From the NCBI GenBank assembly GCA_026398575.1, contig JAPLSP010000094.1:1-33527 (forward strand): DNA of 33,527 nt, read 5' to 3'. Position 1 is the first letter of the stretch; each line of letters begins with the position of its first letter. This DNA comes from Candidatus Sumerlaeota bacterium (lineage in GTDB: Bacteria; Sumerlaeota; Sumerlaeia; JADFCT01). Of this stretch, positions 1 through 7,216 are shown one piece after another. Below the pieces are notes generated by a model. That model saw nothing but the letters and a program-made list of their open reading frames with translations. It was not told where the DNA came from and did not search any database. A program made the position numbers and the translations under genes.

Positions 1-122
1 TTATAGATCATGGAAGCTAAAGCGGCAGCAAGCAACCGCACTCCAAATGCTGGCGCCGCTTCCGACTGCATTGTTCTCATCCCTTAGGCAAAAATACGTG
101 ATCGTAATTCTGAGTCAGAGCA

Positions 123-181
123 CTAAGGGACCTAAGGGACTCAGGGTCCCTCGGGTCCCTTGCGTCCCTTGGGTCCCTTAG
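123..181. repeat. 9-bp tandem repeat with inverted half, 3' of a gene
   Basis: Four consecutive 9-bp units of the type GGGTCCCTT occupy 144-179. They are preceded by two units in the opposite orientation (AAGGGACCT, AAGGGACTC at 125-142), and the outer ends CTAAGGGACC and GGTCCCTTAG pair, so the whole stretch can fold. It begins about 16 nt past the stop codon of the minus-strand isomerase gene. The sense (minus) strand is G-rich, with GGG every 9 nt, which also fits a loose G-quadruplex pattern. A terminator role is possible, but no clear T-run follows. The rest of 1-196 holds nothing I can identify. Confidence 0.75.
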
Positions 182-196
182 CTTTCTTGCCGCGCG

Positions 197-1075
197 TTAC
201 AGCTCGGCCATGATCTTGCGCAGATAGGCGAAGTTCTCTTTGAGCTCGGCCACCAGAGTAGGGCCTTTCTTTTCATATTCCAGCCCCACGATGCCCTGGT
301 ACTTCATATCCATAAGCGCCTTGACGACGCCCTTCAGATCAATAACGCCCTTGCCCATCACGCACGTGGATCCCTTGTCATCGCGTCCCGAAACGTCCTT
401 GATATGGAAGTCATAGATCCGGTCCTTGACCGCTTCCATGACTTCGAGCTCCTTTTCCTTCCAGCGCACGGCGTGTCCGATGTCCACGCACAAACCAATG
501 ATCGGATCGCAATTCTTGATCTTCTTGTAGTTCTCGGGCGCCGAAGGCCAGTTCTTGTCGGTGGGGCCGTGGTTATGAATCGCGATGCGAATCTTGTATT
601 CCTTCCCCAACTTCTCAACGAGCGCCAGCGCCGCCGGAGGGAAGGAAACATTGATGCACGGCATGCCGGCGTTGCGCGCATACTCGAACGCCTTGCGGGA
701 GGCGGCTTCGTCATCCTTCAGCGTGATGACACCGCCGCTCATGAGAGTGATTCCGGCGTCTTTCAATTTCTTCGCCGCCGTCTGGCACTCCTCTTTCGTC
801 GCCGTCAGCTTCAGGTGGAAGTCCTTGAGCGAGATGTATTTCAACTCCAGTTCCTTCATGACCGTGATCGCATCGTCGAGCGAGAATTGCTGAAGCGTGT
901 AGGAGGCCATGCCGACCTTGAGGCCTTTGTAGGGATCGGCGGCGTCCGCGCCCCATGCCGGCAAAGATGAAAAACCGCCTGCCACGGCAAGCGCGCCCAA
1001 TCCGGCGGCCCCGAGTCCGGCGGCGCGCACAAACTCCCGGCGATTGCAGCGATTGATGGAATTGCGATCCAGCAT
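197..1075 (-). CDS. Tat-exported sugar phosphate isomerase/epimerase (xylose isomerase-like TIM barrel)
   Basis: The 292-residue product starts with a twin-arginine signal: NRREFV at residues 11-16, then an Ala/Gly-rich hydrophobic stretch ending near residue 40-44. It should fold and bind metal in the cytoplasm before export. The mature part has the order of short motifs typical of AP-endonuclease-2-type TIM-barrel isomerases, including IHNHG, VDIGH, HIKD and GLEYE, which supply the His/Asp/Glu metal ligands. The substrate cannot be read from sequence; many relatives act on keto-sugars or inositol derivatives. A perfect AGGAGG at 1084-1089 on the complementary strand fixes the start. The gene lies 73 nt downstream of a Gfo/Idh/MocA gene on the same strand, a very common pairing, so the two probably form an operon acting on one periplasmic sugar-derived substrate. 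Confidence 0.85.
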   Translation of the reverse strand: MLDRNSINRCNRREFVRAAGLGAAGLGALAVAGGFSSLPAWGADAADPYKGLKVGMASYTLQQFSLDDAITVMKELELKYISLKDFHLKLTATKEECQTAAKKLKDAGITLMSGGVITLKDDEAASRKAFEYARNAGMPCINVSFPPAALALVEKLGKEYKIRIAIHNHGPTDKNWPSAPENYKKIKNCDPIIGLCVDIGHAVRWKEKELEVMEAVKDRIYDFHIKDVSGRDDKGSTCVMGKGVIDLKGVVKALMDMKYQGIVGLEYEKKGPTLVAELKENFAYLRKIMAEL

Positions 1076-1114
1076 GAAAATTGCCTCCTATTTTTGATGG
1101 GAAGTATGGGACTT

Positions 1115-1135
1115 ATAAGACCTATGCGGTCTTAT
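1115..1135. other. Intercistronic hairpin
   Basis: A perfect 8-bp stem (ATAAGACC / GGTCTTAT) closes a 5-nt loop in the 73-nt gap between the Gfo/Idh/MocA gene and the isomerase gene. No T-run follows on the transcribed strand, so this is more likely an mRNA processing or stability element than a full terminator. Confidence 0.5.
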
Positions 1136-1148
1136 GGCAATAAAGCTC

Positions 1149-2669
1149 TTACACGTTTTCCATTACCACATAAGGTTCGCGATATTTGCGCGATACCAGC
1201 TTGTTGGCTTCCGCGGCCAATGGACCTTCGAATTTTTCGATCTTCGTATTCATCTGGAGCCACGGACCCATTACATGGTCTTTCTTGCTCAGCAGGACCT
1301 TGTTTTTCTCGAGATGCGTGAGCATCCGCTCATAAGTTTCCGTTGCCGACTTGTTGGACTTGTTTTGCTCCTTGACTTCCGCGACGGTGAACTCCTTGCC
1401 CAGGCGATAGGAAATATTTCCCATGTGGCATAATGCGCTCGAAAGGTGGCATTCGAGGATCGGCGCCTTGATGTCCTCTTTTTTGCGGCTGCGGACGGCC
1501 TTGATGAAATTCGAGAATGCTTTGCCGCCGCCGTCGAGCTTGATCTGCTTGATCTGCTTGTCGTTGTTGTCGTAGAACCACCCGCCGGCGAAGTAACCGC
1601 CTTCGCAATGAATGATATTGCCGACTGAAACGCGCTTATAATTTGGCTGCGTGTCTATGTCCGCGGCATAAGGCAATCCGTAAACCTCGAAGATGACGGG
1701 GATTTCCGGATAATCATAGAAGGCGATCTGAGTGTTGGGCGTCTCGGCGTCATCCTCATAGCCAAAGCGACCTCCGATGCTCATGACGCGCGGCGCGATT
1801 GTCTTGTTGCCCGAGGCCCACCGCGCCACGTCCATCTGGTGGATTCCCTGATTGCCAATGTCGCCGCTGCCCGTGGCCCAAAACCAGTGCCAATCGTAGT
1901 GCAATTTTTTGCGGCGCAGCGGATCCATCGGCGCCGGACCGCACCACAGGTCATAATTCACGGTCGGCGGAATCGGTTGCGGGCCTTCCGTCTTGCCAAT
2001 GCTGTTGCGCCGCTTGTAGCACAGTCCGCGGCACAAGAGGATCTTGCCCAATTCGCCTTTCTTCAGTATCGCGAACGCCTCGGCCAAGCCTTCATCCGAG
2101 CGCGATTGAGTCCCGGCTTGAGCGATGCGTTCCGGATATTTGAGCGTGGCCTCATAAAATTTGCGGCCTTCATAGACGTTATGGCTGATGGGTTTTTCAA
2201 CGTAGGCGTCTTTGCCCGATTGAAGAATCCAGATGCCCATGAGCGAATGCCAGTGATTCGGCGTAGCCACCGAGACGGCGTCAATCTCCGGATCCTCGAG
2301 CATCTTGCGGATGTCGGTATAGCCTTTGGGCTTGATATTGTCTTTTTCCAGGCCCTTAATCCTCGAGCCCAAGACGGCTTCATCCGCGTCGCACAGCGCC
2401 ACGACGCGCACGCCCGCCATCTTGCGATATTGGTTGAGATGATTCGAACCCTGGCCATTCAGGCCACAGATGGCCATGCGGACGTCCTCATTGGCGCCGC
2501 GAGGTTTCATGCTTGCGCTGACGGGACGCCAGCCCTTGGCCTGGCTTTCCACGGCGGGGCTTTCAGGGGCTTGCGCTCCTCCAGTCTGGCATCCGGCGAG
2601 CAAAATCGGGGCGGCGGTGGAAGCCGCCAAAGATGCTTTCAAGAATTCCCGTCTTGAGAGATGACCCAT
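1149..2669 (-). CDS. Tat-exported Gfo/Idh/MocA family oxidoreductase (lipoprotein)
   Basis: The 506-residue product is an NAD(P)-dependent sugar or polyol dehydrogenase of the Gfo/Idh/MocA family. The N-terminus has a twin-arginine motif (SRREFLKAS, residues 5-13) followed by a lipobox ILLAGC with Cys at residue 27, so it is predicted to be exported folded and lipid-anchored. A Rossmann segment follows (ICGLNGQG), then the family EKP motif with the catalytic Lys, and a GDIGNQGIHQMD segment typical of the C-terminal domain. The open frame extends 20 codons further upstream. I chose the ATG at 2667-2669 because CAGGAG lies about 9 nt upstream and because this start puts the Tat motif at the N-terminus. 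It is the first gene of a two-gene unit with the isomerase. Secreted members of this family are abundant in planctomycete-like genomes; the substrate is unknown. Confidence 0.88.
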   Translation of the reverse strand: MGHLSRREFLKASLAASTAAPILLAGCQTGGAQAPESPAVESQAKGWRPVSASMKPRGANEDVRMAICGLNGQGSNHLNQYRKMAGVRVVALCDADEAVLGSRIKGLEKDNIKPKGYTDIRKMLEDPEIDAVSVATPNHWHSLMGIWILQSGKDAYVEKPISHNVYEGRKFYEATLKYPERIAQAGTQSRSDEGLAEAFAILKKGELGKILLCRGLCYKRRNSIGKTEGPQPIPPTVNYDLWCGPAPMDPLRRKKLHYDWHWFWATGSGDIGNQGIHQMDVARWASGNKTIAPRVMSIGGRFGYEDDAETPNTQIAFYDYPEIPVIFEVYGLPYAADIDTQPNYKRVSVGNIIHCEGGYFAGGWFYDNNDKQIKQIKLDGGGKAFSNFIKAVRSRKKEDIKAPILECHLSSALCHMGNISYRLGKEFTVAEVKEQNKSNKSATETYERMLTHLEKNKVLLSKKDHVMGPWLQMNTKIEKFEGPLAAEANKLVSRKYREPYVVMENV

Positions 2670-2957
2670 GGCTATTTTCTCCTGTTTGATATAATGGTGA
2701 AAAAAATCTGCAAATTGCCAGGAATCCAATCAATCTTCAAGGACACGCAAAACTTAGCACATTCGCATTAGATGCAATTTAATCTTTTATCGGCAATCTG
2801 TCAAACCTCATTTCTCATCGCCGCAACGTCAATTTCCCGCTGGACCTTCCGTGGGGGAAATGCAACTATGCAAGCGGCTCATTGTTTGATCAAATCCATC
2901 CAGCGCTTGCGCTGAAGCGCAGGGGCTTTTCCTGGGGGATGGAAGGAGCGGCTCTCC
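2670..2957. other. Divergent intergenic region
   Basis: This stretch of about 290 bp separates the minus-strand oxidoreductase from the plus-strand glycosidase and must hold promoters for both. I could not assign -35/-10 boxes with confidence. The only structure I see is a small inverted repeat, GCGCTT / AAGCGC at 2903-2920, and the AAGGAG ribosome-binding site at 2943-2948 for the downstream gene. Confidence 0.4.
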
Positions 2958-4805
2958 ATGCCGGAAGATCGTGTTCGTTTGTCCTGTTGGCGGCGGATAC
3001 TGGCGGCGATTTCTTGCTGCGGATGTTTCGCCGGCGCCTTTGCCTCTGCTTCTTCGCCGGATAAATTAGTCCCCGTCGGAGTAGATCGTGTTCAGGTTAC
3101 CGGCGAGATCGGACGCCGCCTGGCGGCTACGATCGGCAATAATCTTCTGGTCTGCGACCTCAATCAATTTCTGGCGCCGTTCCAGAAGAAAGACCAAAAA
3201 GGCGGCTACATCGGCATGGGCAAGATGATTGACAGCGCCGTGCGTTTCGCCGCCCATACGCAAAATGAAAAAGCCATCGTGTTCAAGCAGCGCGTCGTTT
3301 CCGAACTGCTCAAAACCCAGGAACCCGACGGCTATATCGGGATTTGCGAGCCGCAGCATCGCGTATGGCCGCTCTGGGACGCGCATGAAATGTCGTATAT
3401 CATTTATGGTCTGGTTTCCGACTATGTCTATTTTAAGGAAAAGCCGTCGCTCGATGCCGCCTGCAAGCTGGCCGACTACATGATCGCCCTCTTTCCAACG
3501 ATGCCCGCGGACTGGGTGATCAAAAATGACGTCGCTTTTCACGTGGCGTTGACCGGTTGCGCCGAGGCGTTCATGGCGCTGTACAAGCAAACCAATGACA
3601 AACGCTATTTTGATTTTGTCCTCCATGACCTGGCCCTGACCGCCTGGATTCCCTGGATCGTCATTGGCCGCCGCCCTTTGATCGAAGGGCATATCTATGG
3701 CTTTCTGTCGAGCTGCATGGCGCAAGGCGAGCTCTACCGGCTCAGGCCCGAAGACATCCTGCTGCGCCAGAGCCGGCGCGCGATGGACTTTTTCATTTTC
3801 AATGACGGCATGACGATCATCGGCGGCGCGGGACAATGGGAATGCTGGACCAGCGACCAGGACGGCCGCGGCGCGCTCGGTGAAACCTGCGCGACGGCCT
3901 ATCAGCTTCGCCTCCTCGACAGCATGCTGCGCCTTGAAGGCAATGCGACCTACGGCGATCTGATGGAGCGTACGATCTATAACGCGCTCTTCGGCGCGCA
4001 ATCGCCGGACGGACGGCGCATCCGATACTACACGCCCTTCGAAGGCCCTCGCGAATATCACCCAAGCGACACCTATTGTTGCCCCGGCAACTACCGCCGT
4101 ATCGTCGCCGATCTGCCTTCGATGATTTGCTATCGGACGCGCGAAGGCGTGGCGGTCAATCTCTATACGCCTTCCGTCACGTCGCTGGAATTGGATGGCG
4201 GCGCCCCGGTCGTTCTGCGCCAGGAGACCGACTATCCCAGCTCCGGCGCCATTGCGATTTACGTGGACCCGGCCAAGCCGGCGCGATTCACGTTGTCGCT
4301 GCGCATTCCCGCCTGGTGCCTCAAGGCCTCCATCAGCGTCAACGGTCAGCTCTTCAAAGGCCGGACGCTCGGCGGCGCCTTTGTGGATATCCGCCGCGAA
4401 TGGAAGACGGGCGACTGGGTGGACCTTGCGCTGCCGATGGAATGGCGCTTCCTCCGCGGGCGCCAGCGCCAGGCCGGGCGTATCGCCGTGACGCGCGGCC
4501 CGTTGGTCTATTGCCTGAATCCGGCGGCGAATCCCGCGATCGCCAACTGGGACGGCGCGGACTTGGGCCGCATCACGATCCTGCCGCAAACCATTGTGGG
4601 GCCCGAAAAGGACGATTCCATCCGCCCGGGCGGAACCGCCTGCCGCATCCAGGGATTCAAGCCCGGCTACCCGACGCGCAATCCGGACTTGATCTTGCGC
4701 CTGACGGAGTTCCCCGTTCCGAATGGCAAGGCCATCTATTTCCGCGCGCAGGATTTGTCCGCGGCGGTGGATGACGAGCTGTTCCACCCCGAGGGCAGGA
4801 AATAG
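2958..4805 (+). CDS. Secreted GH127-like glycoside hydrolase (beta-L-arabinofuranosidase family, DUF1680)
   Basis: The 615-residue product begins with a signal-peptide-like hydrophobic segment (about residues 12-32). The body matches the (alpha/alpha)6-barrel GH127 family. The diagnostic zinc-thiolate active site is visible: Glu309-Thr-Cys311 and the paired Cys374-Cys375 in a YCCPGN context. In the characterised Bifidobacterium enzyme the equivalent Glu and three Cys bind zinc, and one Cys is the nucleophile. The C-terminal third is beta-sandwich-like. The start has AAGGAG nine nt upstream. The protein probably releases arabinofuranose or a related sugar in the periplasm or outside the cell. 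It is divergent from the Gfo/isomerase pair, which may process the product. The family is broad (GH127/GH146-type activities), so the exact linkage is unknown. Confidence 0.85.
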   Translation: MPEDRVRLSCWRRILAAISCCGCFAGAFASASSPDKLVPVGVDRVQVTGEIGRRLAATIGNNLLVCDLNQFLAPFQKKDQKGGYIGMGKMIDSAVRFAAHTQNEKAIVFKQRVVSELLKTQEPDGYIGICEPQHRVWPLWDAHEMSYIIYGLVSDYVYFKEKPSLDAACKLADYMIALFPTMPADWVIKNDVAFHVALTGCAEAFMALYKQTNDKRYFDFVLHDLALTAWIPWIVIGRRPLIEGHIYGFLSSCMAQGELYRLRPEDILLRQSRRAMDFFIFNDGMTIIGGAGQWECWTSDQDGRGALGETCATAYQLRLLDSMLRLEGNATYGDLMERTIYNALFGAQSPDGRRIRYYTPFEGPREYHPSDTYCCPGNYRRIVADLPSMICYRTREGVAVNLYTPSVTSLELDGGAPVVLRQETDYPSSGAIAIYVDPAKPARFTLSLRIPAWCLKASISVNGQLFKGRTLGGAFVDIRREWKTGDWVDLALPMEWRFLRGRQRQAGRIAVTRGPLVYCLNPAANPAIANWDGADLGRITILPQTIVGPEKDDSIRPGGTACRIQGFKPGYPTRNPDLILRLTEFPVPNGKAIYFRAQDLSAAVDDELFHPEGRK

Positions 4806-4853
4806 TTGACGTGCATCTATAGTCCCAGCCTTGCCGAATTAAGGTTAGAAGTT

Positions 4854-4914
4854 TACAGGCAGAATCATTGAGGGCAGAATCATCATGATTCTGCCCTCAA
4901 TGATTCTGCCTGTA
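4854..4914. repeat. Perfect 61-bp palindrome built from GGCAGAATCAT
   Basis: Two 30-nt arms are perfectly complementary around a single central base. Each arm carries the 11-mer GGCAGAATCAT twice, so four copies (two in each orientation) sit in 61 bp. It starts about 50 nt after the glycosidase stop codon and about 130 nt before aspartate kinase. As RNA it would form a very stable hairpin; without a T-run, a REP-like or mobile palindromic element is as likely as a terminator. Confidence 0.9.
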
Positions 4915-5045
4915 TATATGCGCGTTTTGTAAATTCCGAGGCGGCTTGCGCCCTTGACTTGCCAGCGGCATTTGGGCCATAAATTTTGCCCCCAAACTGA
5001 AAGTTTCAGGCGCAAGTTTTCAATGGACATGAAAGGCGGGCGAAG

Positions 5046-6263
5046 ATGGCTCTCATCGTGCAAAAATTCGGCGGCTCTTCGGTGGCGGATACGAAGCTCA
5101 TACGCAACGTCGCGCATAAAGTGATCCGCGAACAGGATAAAGGCAATCAGGTTGTCGTCGTGGTTTCGGCAATGGGCAAGACGACGGACAAACTGCTCTC
5201 GCTGGCCAGGGAACTGAGCGAGAATCCCGATCCGCGCGAACTGGACATGCTGGCTTCGACGGGCGAACAGGTTTCCATCGCCCTGCTGGCCATCGCCCTG
5301 CACGCCCAGGGACGCAAAGCGATTTCGCTGACCGGCCCCCAGGTCGGCATCATCACCGACGACAGCCATTCCAACGCCCGCATTTCTTCAATCAACGATG
5401 AACGCCTGCGGCGCGCGCTCGATGAAGGCAATAATGTGATCGTTGCCGGATTTCAGGGCATGACGGAGGACGGAGAGATCACAACGCTGGGGCGCGGCGG
5501 CTCGGATACGACCGCCGTGGCGCTGGCCGCCATCCTCAAGGCCGACCGCTGCGATATTTATACCGACGTGGACGGCGTCTATACGGCTGATCCGCGCATC
5601 GTCAAGAACGCCCGCAAGCTCGATGAAATCACGTACGACGAAATGCTGGAGCTGGCGACGCTTGGCGCCAAGGTGTTGCACAATCGCTCGGTCGAATTCG
5701 CCAAGCGCTATAACGTCCCACTGCAGGTGCTCAATTCATTCAACGACCATCCCGGAACCATGGTCGTAAAGGAGACCAAGAAAATGGAAGACATCGTCGT
5801 CAGCGGCGTGGCGTATAACCGCGCGGAAGCCAAAGTTTCCATCATCGGCGTGCCGGACCGCCCCGGCGTGGCCGCCGATATCTTCGGCGCATTGAGCGAA
5901 GCCGGCATTGTCGTGGACATCATCATCCAAAACGTCAGCCACAGCGGGCTGAATGACATTTCCTTTACCGTTGCGCGCGGCGACCTGAAAAAGACGCTGG
6001 GCGTCATTGACGCAGCCGCCAAAAAGATCGGCGCCCAGGCCATCGAGAGCAATCCCGGCATCGCCAAGGTTTCCGTTGTCGGCGCGGGAATGCAATCCCA
6101 CACAGGAGTGGCCGCCCGCATGTTCCGCGCGCTGGCCAGCAAAGGCATCAACATCCTTTCCATCTCGACGTCCGAGATCAAAATCTCCTGCGTCATTAAC
6201 GAGCAGGACGTGGATGCGGCCGTGCAGGTCATCCACGACGCGCTCGAACTCGGGACAAAGTGA
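5046..6263 (+). CDS. lysC: Aspartate kinase (aspartokinase)
   Basis: The 405-residue product phosphorylates aspartate, the first step toward lysine, threonine, methionine and diaminopimelate. The N-terminal KFGGSSV motif (residues 7-13) of the amino-acid kinase fold, a GRGGSDTTA segment and the DVDGVYTADPR stretch are all present. The C-terminus holds two ACT-type regulatory segments (around VSIIGVPDRPGVAADIF and VSVVGAGMQSHTGVAARMF), so feedback inhibition by lysine and/or threonine is expected. The length fits a monofunctional enzyme; no homoserine dehydrogenase is fused. The ATG at 5046 lies just after a purine-rich AAAGGCGGG stretch, a modest ribosome-binding site. No lysine-riboswitch-like leader was recognised upstream. 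The gene stands alone. Confidence 0.96.
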   Translation: MALIVQKFGGSSVADTKLIRNVAHKVIREQDKGNQVVVVVSAMGKTTDKLLSLARELSENPDPRELDMLASTGEQVSIALLAIALHAQGRKAISLTGPQVGIITDDSHSNARISSINDERLRRALDEGNNVIVAGFQGMTEDGEITTLGRGGSDTTAVALAAILKADRCDIYTDVDGVYTADPRIVKNARKLDEITYDEMLELATLGAKVLHNRSVEFAKRYNVPLQVLNSFNDHPGTMVVKETKKMEDIVVSGVAYNRAEAKVSIIGVPDRPGVAADIFGALSEAGIVVDIIIQNVSHSGLNDISFTVARGDLKKTLGVIDAAAKKIGAQAIESNPGIAKVSVVGAGMQSHTGVAARMFRALASKGINILSISTSEIKISCVINEQDVDAAVQVIHDALELGTK

Positions 6264-6266
6264 ATC

Positions 6267-6301
6267 GGGGTTCGGGGTTCGGGATTCGGGGTGCGGGATT
6301 C
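6267..6301 (+). repeat. Heptamer array GGGGTTC x5 just after lysC
   Basis: Five contiguous 7-bp units (GGGGTTC, GGGGTTC, GGGATTC, GGGGTGC, GGGATTC) begin 4 nt after the lysC stop codon on the sense strand. The five G-tracts separated by 3-4 nt also form a textbook G-quadruplex-capable sequence. The period is exact over all 35 bp. Confidence 0.9.
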
Positions 6302-6359
6302 AGGACTATGGCAGGCGATGAGGAAGCGCGGGTAATTTTGTGAAGAGGAGAACATGGTT

Positions 6360-6716
6360 ATGATGCGAATGTCGGCCAAAGCGGCTCAAGAAGATTTTTC
6401 CAATGTGCTCAAGCGCGTTGCCCGCGATCACGAGCATGTTGTATTTTGTCAGCGAGGAAAAGATGTCGCCGTGCTTATTCCAGTGGAAGACGCCGCGCAT
6501 TATCGTGAACTCAGCGAAGAGGAAGAGGATCGGATTGACAATGAAATTGCCGATAAAGTGTTAGCCGAAATGGAAGCTAAAGGCGAAAAGCCGATTCCAT
6601 TCGAAGTAGCAAAAGCTCGATTGCTACAGTGCAGAAAAACAAAAGGAAAGAAGAGGATGTTGCACGCGCTATCGCCACAAACTGGGGAGCGCGGCATGAC
6701 AAGGAGGAAATTATGA
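6360..6716 (+). CDS. Phd/YefM-like antitoxin with a non-native C-terminal tail
   Basis: The 118-residue product has the N-terminal pattern of Phd/YefM antitoxins: MSAKAAQEDFSNVL, then VVFCQRGKDVAVLIPVED, followed by an acidic helical region. Such proteins bind their own promoter and neutralise a partner toxin. Frame-internal starts at 6354, 6360 and 6363 are possible; GAGGAG at 6345-6350 gives proper spacing only for 6360. The natural end of the family would fall near KARLL. The remaining 25-30 residues are read, in another frame, through a decayed copy of the smpB 5' end (6629-6700), so the tail looks acquired. The gene ends in an ATGA overlap with the Uma2-type gene, indicating translational coupling. 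No RelE/ParE-type toxin is adjacent. Confidence 0.75.
   Translation: MMRMSAKAAQEDFSNVLKRVARDHEHVVFCQRGKDVAVLIPVEDAAHYRELSEEEEDRIDNEIADKVLAEMEAKGEKPIPFEVAKARLLQCRKTKGKKRMLHALSPQTGERGMTRRKL
6629..6700 (+). pseudogene. Decayed copy of the first 24 codons of smpB
   Basis: Reading from GTG at 6629, 24 codons align without any gap to the first 24 codons of the intact smpB at 7217. Identical residues include Lys5, Glu8, Arg13, Ile15-Ala-Thr-Asn18, Ala21, His23 and Asp24. The last 30 nt match 25 of 30; the whole 72 nt match 45 of 72. Homology stops abruptly after the GAC codon. At position 22 the copy has Arg, the usual SmpB residue in the NRxARHD motif as I remember it, while the intact gene has Trp. 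The copy lies inside the 3' end of the antitoxin gene in a different frame. Confidence 0.65.
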
Positions 6717-7180
6717 ATTGGCAACAGGCAATCAACAATCCATTTCTGCATGATCTTCCTTTCAAGATTGAACTAAACAAATTTGGGCAGGTCTTGATGT
6801 CCCCGGCATCAAATCTGCACGGAATAATCCAGATAGAAATTTCTCATGAGATCAAGCGCAGACTGAGACGGGGCACAGTTCTTGCCGAATGCGCCATCAA
6901 GACGTCCGATGGAGTAAAGGTGGCGGATGTAGCCTGGGCTTCCGACGAATTTATGCGCGAGTATGGCAAAGAAACGCCCTTCAAAAAAGCCCCGGAAATT
7001 TGCGTTGAAATCATCTCTCCCGGAAATTCAAAAAAAGAGATAGAGTTCAAAACAGAATTATATCTGGCTCAGGGCGCCTTGGAAGTCTGGATCATTACTG
7101 ACAAACGCAAGCTGAGTTTTCATTGTCCGGATGGGGCAATAAACGAATCGCGATTGACTCCCAATATAAAGTATCCCTGA
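6713..7180 (+). CDS. Uma2-family (DUF820) PD-(D/E)XK nuclease-like protein
   Basis: The 155-residue product matches the Uma2/DUF820 family, a restriction-endonuclease-like fold common in cyanobacteria, planctomycetes and relatives. Visible hallmarks are VADVAWASDEF, then PEICVEIISPGNS followed by an E...K stretch and LYLAQGALEVWII, which carry the acidic and Lys residues of the predicted nuclease core. The ATG at 6713 has AAGGAGG at 6701-6707 and overlaps the antitoxin stop codon by four bases. The open frame continues upstream to 6629, but that part is the smpB-like fossil and not family sequence. It is a little shorter at the C-terminus than most members. The cellular role of Uma2 proteins is not established; the antitoxin-like partner suggests a toxin-antitoxin or defence unit. 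Confidence 0.8.
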   Translation: MNWQQAINNPFLHDLPFKIELNKFGQVLMSPASNLHGIIQIEISHEIKRRLRRGTVLAECAIKTSDGVKVADVAWASDEFMREYGKETPFKKAPEICVEIISPGNSKKEIEFKTELYLAQGALEVWIITDKRKLSFHCPDGAINESRLTPNIKYP

Positions 7181-7216
7181 TTCCGCAATCATTCCGCCCT
7201 TTCGTGAAAGATTGGG

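Noticed and set aside
1839..2657. A 272-codon plus-strand open frame opposite the Gfo/Idh/MocA gene
   Set aside because: It has no recognisable domain, and the minus-strand gene explains the region fully.
3066..4787. A 573-codon open frame on the minus strand opposite the GH127 gene
   Set aside because: It mirrors a GC-rich coding strand, has no family motifs, no signal and no ribosome-binding site, and the plus-strand gene has a complete zinc-thiolate active site.
4915..5045. A lysine riboswitch before lysC
   Set aside because: The leader is short, and I could not recognise the conserved multi-helix junction or its invariant sequences.
6629..6712. GTG at 6629 as the true start of the Uma2-type gene
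   Set aside because: That stretch is an smpB-like fossil; AAGGAGG fits the ATG at 6713, where the family begins.
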